Assembly: GCA_001825115.1 (NCBI GenBank)
Contig: MHUY01000005.1
Location: 20,613-34,300, forward strand
DNA: 13,688 nucleotides
From: Candidatus Yonathbacteria bacterium RIFOXYC2_FULL_47_9
GTDB taxonomy: Bacteria > Patescibacteriota > Minisyncoccia > Phycocordibacterales > UBA1550
Direction of reading: 5' to 3'
Under the pieces are notes generated by a model. That model was not told where the DNA came from. It did no database searches and saw nothing but the letters and a program-made list of their open reading frames with translations. Positions 7,751-13,633 of the stretch are shown here, in pieces. Position 1 is the first letter of the stretch; every line of letters starts with the position of its first letter. A program made the translations under genes and the position numbers.

Positions 7751-7789
7751 TAAATAAAAACCCCGCATATAATGCGGGGTTTTTATTTA
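7751..7789. terminator. Perfect bidirectional intrinsic terminator
   Basis: An 18-base-pair perfect inverted repeat with a 3-base loop. The left arm is 7751-7768, the loop ATA is 7769-7771 and the right arm is 7772-7789. The GC core is CCCCGCAT/ATGCGGGG, flanked by an A-rich run on one side and a T-rich run on the other, so it forms a hairpin followed by a U-tract on both strands. It lies between the convergent LUD and VKOR genes. The TAA stop of the minus-strand VKOR gene (7787-7789) is inside the stem. Confidence 0.95.
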
Positions 7790-8236
7790 GGAAAGATTTG
7801 AAACCGTTTTTAGTCGTCCGTGGATTATTACCCCCAGACAAAAGAGAATGGTTGAAATGATTGCGGAGAGGATGCAATACACACAGAATGCCTTGATGAG
7901 GAACTTCTGCACGTAAATAAAATACGCCGACATCGCAAACCCCAATGCTGTTGCGGGGAGAAGGAGTCGCGCGAAGAGTGCATTCTTGGTATCAAGATAG
8001 AGGAGTCCAAGGATTCCAATACCGAGATAGAACACCATGCCGTATGCTGAAAGGGGAATACCCCAGAGTACTGAATATGGCGACTTTGAGACGGTGTCGC
8101 AACCAGTAAATCCAAGTACGCACGGAATTGGTCCACCTGACAGGCGTTTAGCGAGGAGGAATGTTGAGTCAGCGAACCCAATGAGGGCGAGCGCGATGAC
8201 GACAACAAGCAGGGATGTTGATAAGATCTTGGTCAT
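7787..8236 (-). CDS. Vitamin K epoxide reductase (VKOR) family protein
   Basis: A 149-residue integral membrane oxidoreductase, functional counterpart of DsbB: it reoxidises the partner thioredoxin-like protein and passes electrons to quinone. It has about four to five hydrophobic segments. The active-site pair is Cys118 and Cys121 ('FCVYC'). The loop pair is Cys39 and Cys46 ('PCVLGFTGCDTV'). Both pairs are required in bacterial VKOR homologues. 'SPYSVLWGIPLSAYGMVFY' matches the conserved VKOR block with a Ser and a 'GIP-s-yG' motif. Its start overlaps the DsbA-like gene's stop by one base (TAATG), giving tight translational coupling, so both halves of the disulfide relay are made together. 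It is not fused to a thioredoxin domain, unlike some bacterial VKORs. Confidence 0.94.
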   Translation of the reverse strand: MTKILSTSLLVVVIALALIGFADSTFLLAKRLSGGPIPCVLGFTGCDTVSKSPYSVLWGIPLSAYGMVFYLGIGILGLLYLDTKNALFARLLLPATALGFAMSAYFIYVQKFLIKAFCVYCILSAIISTILFCLGVIIHGRLKTVSNLS

Positions 8237-8889
8237 TATTTAAGAGCAGCTTCTATGGTTGCGCGGAATTCTTCTGCACTGCGAGGGTTCTCCATTTTTT
8301 TACCATTGAGATAAAACGAAGGTGTTGAATTAACGCCAGACCTCAATCCTGTCTCCTTGTCGTGAGCGACTGCATCCTTGGTTGTTTGTGCGTCACGGTC
8401 AGTTTTAAAACGAGCGATATCAAGACCGAGTTCTGTGGCAAAGCCTTCAAATGTTGCTTCTGCGGTATCTATTTCTGACCATTCTGATTGACTCTTGAAA
8501 ATCATTTCGTGCATCTCCCAGAATTTCCCTTGTAGGCCAGCAGCTTCTGCTGCATAGGCGGCAGGAAGTGCGTTTTTGTGTTGTCCGAGAGGGAAGTGGC
8601 GATATGTGAAAGCAAGCGTGTCTTTGTTGTCGGCAACGATCTTTTCGATGATAGGGTAGTACATGCCGCATGCAGGACACTGGAAGTCGCTGTATTCAAC
8701 AAGCTCAGCTTTCTTCGTTGCTTCTGTTGCTCCTTTTGTCCAGTCGCTCGTAGACACTGCTTCGGTCAATGACCCTGCGCGTACCGCTGGTTTTTGGGGG
8801 CCTTTGGCAATCTGCCATGCAGCGATCGCCGTGACGCCAATAACCAAAATTGCTGAAACCCAAACAATGATTCTTTTTTGTGTATCCAT
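8236..8889 (-). CDS. DsbA-like thiol:disulfide oxidoreductase (thioredoxin_4 type)
   Basis: A 217-residue extracytoplasmic protein anchored by one N-terminal membrane segment (about residues 7-28), followed by a linker and a DsbA-fold domain. The catalytic motif is CPAC at residues 71-74 within 'YSDFQCPACGMYYP'. The cis-proline loop is 'STPSF' with Pro190. 'FTYRHFPLGQHKNALPAA' is typical of the DsbA/BdbD 'thioredoxin_4' subgroup. It is expected to introduce disulfides into exported proteins and be recycled by the VKOR encoded immediately downstream. The start at 8889 is supported by a -10 box at 8924-8929, and the leader can form a small hairpin. No Shine-Dalgarno is seen. The divergent gene block on the other side encodes Cys-containing secreted proteins. 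Confidence 0.94.
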   Translation of the reverse strand: MDTQKRIIVWVSAILVIGVTAIAAWQIAKGPQKPAVRAGSLTEAVSTSDWTKGATEATKKAELVEYSDFQCPACGMYYPIIEKIVADNKDTLAFTYRHFPLGQHKNALPAAYAAEAAGLQGKFWEMHEMIFKSQSEWSEIDTAEATFEGFATELGLDIARFKTDRDAQTTKDAVAHDKETGLRSGVNSTPSFYLNGKKMENPRSAEEFRATIEAALK

Positions 8890-8902
8890 CCCGTTAGAGA
8901 CA

Positions 8903-8916
8903 GGGGATAAATCCCC
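8903..8916 (-). other. Possible 5' hairpin of the dsbA-vkor transcript
   Basis: A GGGGA/TCCCC stem with a 4-base loop lies 13 bases before the DsbA-like start codon. A longer form with one bulged base spans 8899-8921. Transcription from the -10 box at 8924-8929 would start at about 8916-8918, so the hairpin would sit at the very 5' end of the mRNA. It could protect the transcript; this is inference. Confidence 0.45.
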
Positions 8917-8923
8917 GTGTCTA

Positions 8924-8929
8924 ATTATA
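8924..8929 (-). promoter_or_regulatory. -10 box (TATAAT on minus strand) for the DsbA-VKOR operon
   Basis: Read on the minus strand, TATAAT runs from 8929 to 8924. It predicts a start near 8917 and a leader of about 27 bases. The surrounding sequence is AT-rich and no good -35 was identified, so the call rests on the -10 and its position. Confidence 0.5.
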
Positions 8930-9122
8930 TTAAACTGCTAATAATATTTTATTTAACGCATCTCGTTTCCTCTAGAAATAACATGAGGGTCTCTAACGGG
9001 ATCCATAATAGTTGTATGGTAGCAAGAGGAATCCATAAAGTCCAACAGGAATAATAAGATGCGACAGTGTTCTTGTGGCCACAGGTATCTTCCATACTCG
9101 TAAGTTGTCCCCACTTTTTTGC

Positions 9123-9152
9123 TTGCTAAAGATGTAAGAGGCAGGATATAAT
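9123..9152 (+). promoter_or_regulatory. Promoter (TTGCTA - 18 bp - TATAAT), predicted leaderless start
   Basis: TTGCTA at 9123-9128 matches the -35 consensus at four of six bases. It is 18 bases before a perfect TATAAT (9147-9152). The ATG at 9160 begins 7 bases after the -10, so a leaderless mRNA is predicted. This is the best sigma-70-type promoter in the window. Confidence 0.75.
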
Positions 9153-9159
9153 ATAAGAC

Positions 9160-9549
9160 ATGGGTAAAAGTGTTGTGTTAAAAATTTTCATGAGTGCCGT
9201 CCTGCTCTTTGTTGTTGTAGCGGTTGTTTTGTTTGTGCTTGGTCAGAGTGATAAAAAGAGCGACACAATAGGTGAGACTACACCCATTAGTTCTCCTGCT
9301 GAATCAGTGAGTGTGTACACCGAAGAAGAAAAAATTAACATCCTACAAAGCCTATCAGAAGCCGCACCGGCCAGCACCACAAAAAAAGAGTCAGTTACTC
9401 CAAAGGTAACAAACAGCACCATTTCCGCAGATGAAGCACAGAAAAGGATCCAGATACTAAAACAGATTCCTGTCCCCGTTGATACTACCAGTCCTTCTGA
9501 CGAGGAAAAGTTGCGCATACTCAACGCGCTTAGTGGTGTCGCCCAATAA
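9160..9549 (+). CDS. Single-span protein with three short 'EEKxxIL' repeats, function unknown
   Basis: A 129-residue protein I do not recognise as a named family. Residues about 7-28 form one strongly hydrophobic segment after a short basic N-terminus, so it is anchored in the membrane with the rest probably outside. The remainder is Ser/Thr/Pro-rich and low in complexity, with three related short helices: 'YTEEEKINILQSLS' (53-66), 'SADEAQKRIQILKQIP' (89-104) and 'SDEEKLRILNALS' (113-125). Each has an acidic start and an I-L/I-x-I-L core, separated by flexible linkers. It is the first gene of a block of three exported proteins and stops 16 bases before the next. A role as a spacer or binding tether on the cell surface is a guess. 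Confidence 0.8.
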   Translation: MGKSVVLKIFMSAVLLFVVVAVVLFVLGQSDKKSDTIGETTPISSPAESVSVYTEEEKINILQSLSEAAPASTTKKESVTPKVTNSTISADEAQKRIQILKQIPVPVDTTSPSDEEKLRILNALSGVAQ

Positions 9550-9565
9550 ACATTAATTTACTCAT

Positions 9566-10624
9566 ATGAACAAGAACATTTTTCAATCTTTTAAAATCGT
9601 TGCGCTAGCACTAACTCTTTCTGTCGGTATCAGCTATGTGTCTGCGTGGACGGCACCAACCGCAACACCACCCGGGGGCAACACGGTTGCACCGCTCAAT
9701 ACCGGAGGCACCGCACAAACAAAAACAGGAAATCTTTCTGCGTGGGCTTTGACAGGCAACTCCGTCAATACCAACACCCTCAAGGTTGTAGGTGGCGCAG
9801 CAGCCAACAGAGTCCTCACTTCGGATGCGGCGGGCAATGCTACGTGGCAGCCTGCAGGCGCGGGTAACACCTATACAGCCGGCAACGGACTCACCTTGAC
9901 CGGAAATCAGTTTTCTACCAACAACACCCAAACACAAGCTCGTGTGAGCGGCACCTGTGCAGTCGGGCAAAGCATCAGAGCGATTAGTAGTACTGGGGCA
10001 GTTACTTGTGAGATAGATGATGTGGGGGCGGGTGGTAGTGATAATCTCGGTAATCACACGGCAACGCAAAATTTAAACATGGCGGGGAGGCAAATTTACG
10101 GACTCGTTGGAGGGAATTCGTTAAGCTGGGGGGCTACTGCTGGCGCGGGGAATAGTATCTACAGCGACGGCGCGAACGGAAATATCGGCATACGTGCCTC
10201 GGGCGCAGTCTATATACAGAATCAGCCCGGTACCGCCTTAAACACTCTTTATACCGGCTATACATATAACTCTAGCACCATCGACGCCAAGGACTACTGG
10301 ATTCGTGACGCTAACAAGTGGGCGAGTCAGATGGGGGGTGGAGGCGCAAAAGCATGGGTGAGCTATTCCTCTGTTAGTGGAGTATTAAATAGTTATGGGG
10401 TAGGTAGTGTCACTCCAAGTACTTATAACCCAACAGTAAATCTTTCACCTGCGTTATCCTCGGCCAACTATGCTGTAATTTGCAATGCTACCCTTACTTC
10501 TGGTGGGGCAGAGGAGCAGGTATTTGCTTACGGTAAAACAGCAAGCTCTTTTTACTTACGAGCCTCTTATGCTGTAGACCCTGACCCAATAAAGTTTTTT
10601 GACTGCGTAGTGTTTGGGAATTAA
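9566..10624 (+). CDS. Secreted protein with phage-tail-fibre-like C-terminal domain
   Basis: A 352-residue protein. Residues 1-27 form a signal peptide, with probable cleavage after 'VSA'. The mature start 'WTAPTATPPGGNTVAPLNTGG' is a hallmark I associate with secreted CPR proteins. The middle is Gly/Asn/Thr-rich and repetitive, with 'RVSGTCAVGQSIRAISSTGAVTCE' and 'NLGNHTATQNLNM', both motifs also familiar from phage tail fibre and related trimeric adhesin stalks. The C-terminal ~90 residues begin 'AKAWVSYSS' at residue 261 and include 'VNLSPALSSANYAVIC', strongly reminiscent of the phage tail-fibre domain with 'AKAWVNFNG...NYAVV'. Four cysteines appear placed as two pairs. The likely role is a surface fibre or adhesin. 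No phage genes are nearby, so prophage origin is not supported by context. Confidence 0.82.
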   Translation: MNKNIFQSFKIVALALTLSVGISYVSAWTAPTATPPGGNTVAPLNTGGTAQTKTGNLSAWALTGNSVNTNTLKVVGGAAANRVLTSDAAGNATWQPAGAGNTYTAGNGLTLTGNQFSTNNTQTQARVSGTCAVGQSIRAISSTGAVTCEIDDVGAGGSDNLGNHTATQNLNMAGRQIYGLVGGNSLSWGATAGAGNSIYSDGANGNIGIRASGAVYIQNQPGTALNTLYTGYTYNSSTIDAKDYWIRDANKWASQMGGGGAKAWVSYSSVSGVLNSYGVGSVTPSTYNPTVNLSPALSSANYAVICNATLTSGGAEEQVFAYGKTASSFYLRASYAVDPDPIKFFDCVVFGN

Positions 10625-10663
10625 AGCGGATGTTATTGGTGTGCTGCGACGCGTATCGACTAA

Positions 10664-10669
10664 TAAGAT
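10664..10669 (+). promoter_or_regulatory. -10-like box TAAGAT, predicted leaderless start
   Basis: TAAGAT matches TATAAT at four of six positions, including the first two bases and the last two. It ends 6 bases before the ATG at 10676, with a run of T between. The geometry is that of the other leaderless starts here, but the match is weaker, and read-through from the upstream gene is also possible. Confidence 0.4.
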
Positions 10670-10675
10670 TTTTTT

Positions 10676-11707
10676 ATGAAAATATTCCCCATTCACAGGA
10701 TGCATAAAGTACTGGCAATCGTGACCGTTGGAGCACTGCTTGCAGTGACGTATCTGGTAAATCCAAACTTATTCAAATCACCAAACGCGGAAGCGGGGGC
10801 AACCCAAAATCTTTCCGGGTGGGTATGGAGCTTAGGGAGCGGGTCTTCCGTGTCCCCCGATCCTGCTGCAGGGCCGTATACGGCAAATAGCAACACAGGA
10901 CTTGGCTGGATCAGCTTTAATAGCGCGAGCGACGGAACAACAGGGCCTGGGGAATACGGAGTAAACGTAAATACCGCAACCAAGGCAACGGCGGGCAAAG
11001 GTAATTTTTCGGGAAATGCTTGGGTGGGCGACACAAATCTTATTAATGGTGACAATACGGGGTGGGTAAGCTTTGACCGTGGAGTTGCAGGAGACCCTCC
11101 TTCTGACGATGTAGGTTCAGTGCTCCCCGGCACCCCTCTTGCGTATGTTGATTGGTCTAATGGTGAGGTGCACGGCTGGATGAGAGCACTTTCAGCATGT
11201 AAAAATAATAACTGGGACGGTGCCACGTGCACGAGTTCGGGCGCTGGAGATGCGGCCGGATCGTGGGATGGCTGGATCAAACTTTCTGACGACACGGTTC
11301 CTTTTTGGGCGGGCAATGGGGTAAAGATCTCTGACAATAAATTGAGTGGATATGCGTGGGGGTCTGATATTGTTGGGTGGGTAAATTTTGCGCCGAATAT
11401 TGGAGGGATAAACGTAGGGCCCGTGATTGGTGTGCCACCCTGTGTTGCCGCCGATGTTCCTGTGGGCTCATGGGGTGCCTGTCAGCAAATTGGTTCGTGC
11501 CCTGTGGACGACGGATCAACTTCTGGTATTCAGGTGGGAGTATGTCCTACGGGGGGCACGGTAACACGACTGTGTACAACCCCAACAGCGCTGGTTTGTG
11601 TAGAAGCGCCAGTGGTGGGGCCAGGTTGTGGAAACGGGATTTGCAGCGAAGGAGAAACCCCTCTCACATGCGCAAAAGATTGCAAGCTAAAAATCAAGCA
11701 GTTCTAG
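10676..11707 (+). CDS. Cys-rich secreted surface protein with Trp-motif repeats
   Basis: A 343-residue exported protein, with a basic N-terminus and hydrophobic segment (about residues 12-28) and probable signal cleavage near 'NAEA|G'. The body repeats aromatic Gly-Trp motifs: 'LSGWVWSLG', 'GLGWISF', 'FSGNAWVGD', 'TGWVSFD', 'HGWMRAL', 'WDGWIKL' and 'LSGYAWGSDIVGWVNF'. These form alternating 'G-AW' and 'GWI-F' units common in secreted CPR proteins. From about residue 250 it becomes Cys-rich, ending with 'CGNGICSEGETPLTCAKDC' (Cys318, 323, 332 and 336). There are 12 cysteines in total, probably disulfide-bonded outside the cell. No enzymatic motif is seen; a surface-layer or adhesive role is inferred. 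The hairpin at 11722-11757 ends the unit. Confidence 0.82.
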   Translation: MKIFPIHRMHKVLAIVTVGALLAVTYLVNPNLFKSPNAEAGATQNLSGWVWSLGSGSSVSPDPAAGPYTANSNTGLGWISFNSASDGTTGPGEYGVNVNTATKATAGKGNFSGNAWVGDTNLINGDNTGWVSFDRGVAGDPPSDDVGSVLPGTPLAYVDWSNGEVHGWMRALSACKNNNWDGATCTSSGAGDAAGSWDGWIKLSDDTVPFWAGNGVKISDNKLSGYAWGSDIVGWVNFAPNIGGINVGPVIGVPPCVAADVPVGSWGACQQIGSCPVDDGSTSGIQVGVCPTGGTVTRLCTTPTALVCVEAPVVGPGCGNGICSEGETPLTCAKDCKLKIKQF

Positions 11708-11721
11708 ATTCACGAACAACA

Positions 11722-11757
11722 AAAAAGACCAGTGATAAGCTATTCACTGGTCTTTTT
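11722..11757 (+). terminator. Intrinsic terminator after the secreted-protein block
   Basis: A 14-base-pair perfect stem (11722-11735 with 11744-11757) has core GACCAGTGA/TCACTGGTC and an 8-base loop. It is flanked by A's on the left and ends in five T's on the right. It begins 14 bases after the stop of the Cys-rich gene. Because of the A-run it could also act on the minus strand, but no minus-strand gene ends here. Confidence 0.92.
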
Positions 11758-11839
11758 GTTCGCCATTAGGAATGGCACACCTCGCTCAATTAAATGACCT
11801 ACTAGGTTCCTAAAACTCGCCCGAGGAGCACTTCTCGTG

Positions 11840-11845
11840 TACAAT
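11840..11845 (+). promoter_or_regulatory. -10 box TACAAT deciding the pgi start
   Basis: TACAAT ends 6 bases before the ATG at 11852, the same spacing as at 1618 and 3527. It overlaps the alternative GTG start at 11837-11839, so an mRNA from this promoter could not contain that GTG. The ATG is therefore preferred and the message is probably leaderless. Confidence 0.6.
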
Positions 11846-11851
11846 AGGGAA

Positions 11852-13162
11852 ATGAAATACCAGAGTTCTGCAAAAAATGATCGTGGGGAACAAGGGGTGA
11901 GTGACCGTACTCGAGCGACCGAATACGCTGCTACTATGCGCGCGGCGATGAGCGACAAGGCATACTCGCTCCCAGAAGCGTCTCTTCGTTTGCCGTTTGA
12001 TAGTGTGCTTTATGAAAGGTCGCGTGTGCTGGCAAGTCAGCTTGCCGGACAGAAGCTTAATTACGTCGTGAACGTTGGTATTGGTGGTTCCAACCTCGGC
12101 ACTAAAGCTGTGTATGAGGCAATTTTCGGTACTCTCGATGCCCACAGTCCTTTTGCCCCCAAAATGCTTTTTGCAGACACCTGTTCGCCAGAACTTCTTT
12201 CAGATATTACAGAGATACTCTTGAGCGAAATCACCATACCCGAAGAAGTAATATTTATTATTGTCAGCAAGTCAGGCGCAACAACGGAAACAATCGTCAA
12301 CGCGTCGGTCTTGATTTCGGCACTTGAGCAGAAGTTTGGTTCGCTTGCAAAGCGTATCGTATGCATCACTGACGAAGGTTCATCTCTTTGGCAAACAGGG
12401 GAGAAGCAAGGGTTTCATCTTCTTCCTATTCCGAAAATGGTGGGTGGTCGCTACTCGGTGTTTTCCCCCGTGGGTATTTTCCCGCTTCTTTGTGTGGGGC
12501 TCGAAGTTGACCGCATGCTCAAAGGGGCGCAGGAAGTGGTGCATAGTTGTGTTGAGCGGGGGGCAGAAAGTGACGCATATCGTGCGGCGGAAGATATGCT
12601 TGCGTGGAACGAACAGGGGATGATGGTGTTTGATATGTTTTTGTTCCAGCCTGAGTTTGAGAGTTTGGGTAAGTGGTATCGTCAGCTTTTTGCTGAATCG
12701 CTCGGGAAAGAAACAACCGAAGAAGGTGTTCCTACAATACACCATATGATACCCACGGTGTCTGTTGGGTCAACAGACCTGCATTCAGCTGAACAGATGC
12801 ATTTGGCGTTCCCTGGTTTGATCGCGCGGACCTTGGTGCGGGTGAATGCTCCGCATTGGGAACACGAATTTCTTGCCGCTGACCTTGTTTTTGCTCCATT
12901 GGTACCAGGAATCGCTGGTCGTGCACCGTGTCATGTTATGGATGCGATTTACGAGGGTGTAAAAGAAGCATATCGTGCTCGCGGTGTTTCTTTTGCTGAA
13001 ATCGAGCTTCCTGATCTTTCGCTCGAAACAATCGGTACATTTCTTCAGTTTGAGATGTGCAGGGTTATGCATCTAGCGCACCTTTTGCGGGTGAATGCTT
13101 TCGATCAACCCAATGTCGAGTCGTATAAGCAGGCGACACGGCGTATTTTAGGCGGGAAATAA
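11852..13162 (+). CDS. pgi: Glucose-6-phosphate isomerase
   Basis: This cytoplasmic enzyme interconverts glucose 6-phosphate and fructose 6-phosphate, linking glycolysis/gluconeogenesis with sugar-nucleotide and pentose routes. It has 436 residues from this ATG, the short bacterial form. SIS-domain motifs are 'GIGGSNLG' (76-83) and the phosphate-binding 'SKSGATTET' (139-147). The PGI signature 'GGRYSVFSPVG' is at 198-208. Expected active-site residues are Glu282 in 'ESLGKE', His311 in 'DLHSAEQ' and Lys426 in 'QPNVESYK'. All are present, so it should be active. A GTG at 11837 would add five residues but lies over the -10 box. It is transcribed alone after a strong terminator; the next gene has its own promoter. 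Confidence 0.95.
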   Translation: MKYQSSAKNDRGEQGVSDRTRATEYAATMRAAMSDKAYSLPEASLRLPFDSVLYERSRVLASQLAGQKLNYVVNVGIGGSNLGTKAVYEAIFGTLDAHSPFAPKMLFADTCSPELLSDITEILLSEITIPEEVIFIIVSKSGATTETIVNASVLISALEQKFGSLAKRIVCITDEGSSLWQTGEKQGFHLLPIPKMVGGRYSVFSPVGIFPLLCVGLEVDRMLKGAQEVVHSCVERGAESDAYRAAEDMLAWNEQGMMVFDMFLFQPEFESLGKWYRQLFAESLGKETTEEGVPTIHHMIPTVSVGSTDLHSAEQMHLAFPGLIARTLVRVNAPHWEHEFLAADLVFAPLVPGIAGRAPCHVMDAIYEGVKEAYRARGVSFAEIELPDLSLETIGTFLQFEMCRVMHLAHLLRVNAFDQPNVESYKQATRRILGGK

Positions 13163-13196
13163 AAGGCGGCGACACTCGCTTGTGCTTTTGCTATTG

Positions 13197-13205
13197 TGGT
13201 ATAAT
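13197..13205 (+). promoter_or_regulatory. Extended -10 promoter (TGG-TATAAT)
   Basis: A perfect extended -10, TGG followed by TATAAT (13200-13205), lies 35 bases after the pgi stop. The predicted start near 13212 gives about 20 bases of leader before the ATG at 13233. The leader lacks a Shine-Dalgarno. No good -35 at normal spacing is seen. Confidence 0.7.
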
Positions 13206-13232
13206 AAAGTAATATTTAGCAGTAACCATATT

Positions 13233-13622
13233 ATGAGCCCTATGAAATATTTTGCATTATTAAGTTCAGTGTTTTTGCCGACAATCGCGTTTGCGGGGGT
13301 AACAGATACGCTCTTGGTGCTAGATGACTCGGGGCTATTTTCATCGATATCACTCTGGTCAATGCTCATTGTAGCGTTTGTGACAAGTATGATGGTGTGG
13401 ATTGGGGGACGCCATATGCGCGGTGGTGTGCTTGGGCGCGTGCTTACCTGTTTTAGTATGGGTATGACCCTCATCTTTTTTGGGGCAACGACAGAGGTTT
13501 CATGGATCCGAGACACCTTAGGTCTTTATGCAAAACTTGTCCATGACTCGCTCTTTATTGTGGGGTATATCCTTATGGGGATCGCTGCAAGCAAACTCCT
13601 CAAGGTTATTAAAGGAGAATAA
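13233..13622 (+). CDS. Small membrane protein with signal-like N-terminus, function unknown
   Basis: A 129-residue protein (126 if the ATG at 13242 is used). The first ~20 residues look like a signal peptide ending 'AFAG'. Three further hydrophobic segments follow (about residues 37-57, 66-86 and 104-124). Between segments are 'GGRHMRGGVLGRV' and 'TTEVSWIRDTLGLYAKLVHD'. I do not recognise the family. The conserved-looking His/Arg loop and the short size are all that can be described. The GTG at 13182 would give a longer protein but lies upstream of the promoter's -10 box and its extra residues have no signal-peptide character. A further gene begins 11 bases after the stop, so the two probably form an operon. 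Confidence 0.75.
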   Translation: MSPMKYFALLSSVFLPTIAFAGVTDTLLVLDDSGLFSSISLWSMLIVAFVTSMMVWIGGRHMRGGVLGRVLTCFSMGMTLIFFGATTEVSWIRDTLGLYAKLVHDSLFIVGYILMGIAASKLLKVIKGE

Positions 13623-13633
13623 TCAATATTTTT

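Larger units (their letters stand above)
8890..9159. other. Intergenic region between divergent operons, with inverted and direct repeats
   Basis: This 270-base stretch separates the divergent DsbA-VKOR operon and the secreted-protein block; it is the longest non-coding stretch here. It holds the two outward promoters, the hairpin at 8903-8916, one arm of a 14-bp inverted repeat (8989-9002, matching 8888-8901 in opposite orientation) and a direct repeat ATCCATAA at 9001-9008 and 9031-9038. A 23-codon open frame runs from the ATG at 8984 to a TAA at 9053-9055, but nothing else supports its being a gene. No tRNA or recognised RNA family is seen. Confidence 0.6.

Noticed and set aside
8984..9055. 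A 23-codon open frame with a repeated GIH
   Set aside because: There is no promoter at the spacing used by the other genes, no Shine-Dalgarno and no recognisable product; the GIH repeat just reflects the 30-base DNA direct repeat.
10693..11337. A 214-codon open frame on the minus strand
   Set aside because: It is a shadow of the Trp-repeat surface protein, and its Pro/Ser-rich composition is what the reverse frame of Gly/Trp-rich coding sequence gives.
9566..11707. Prophage or tail module
   Set aside because: Only one protein has fibre-like sequence, it carries a signal peptide, and no capsid, portal, terminase, integrase or att-like repeats are present.
11762..11776. Small hairpin GCCATT-AGG-AATGGC after the terminator
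   Set aside because: It is a 6-bp stem without a T-run and too short to call a second terminator or regulatory element.
13182..13232. GTG start for the last full gene
   Set aside because: It lies upstream of the TGGTATAAT promoter, and the added residues would disrupt the signal peptide that begins cleanly at 13233 or 13242.
13611..13617. AAAGGAG as Shine-Dalgarno for the last partial gene
   Set aside because: It is 16 bases before the ATG, too far, and it encodes the last residues (KGE) of the previous protein.
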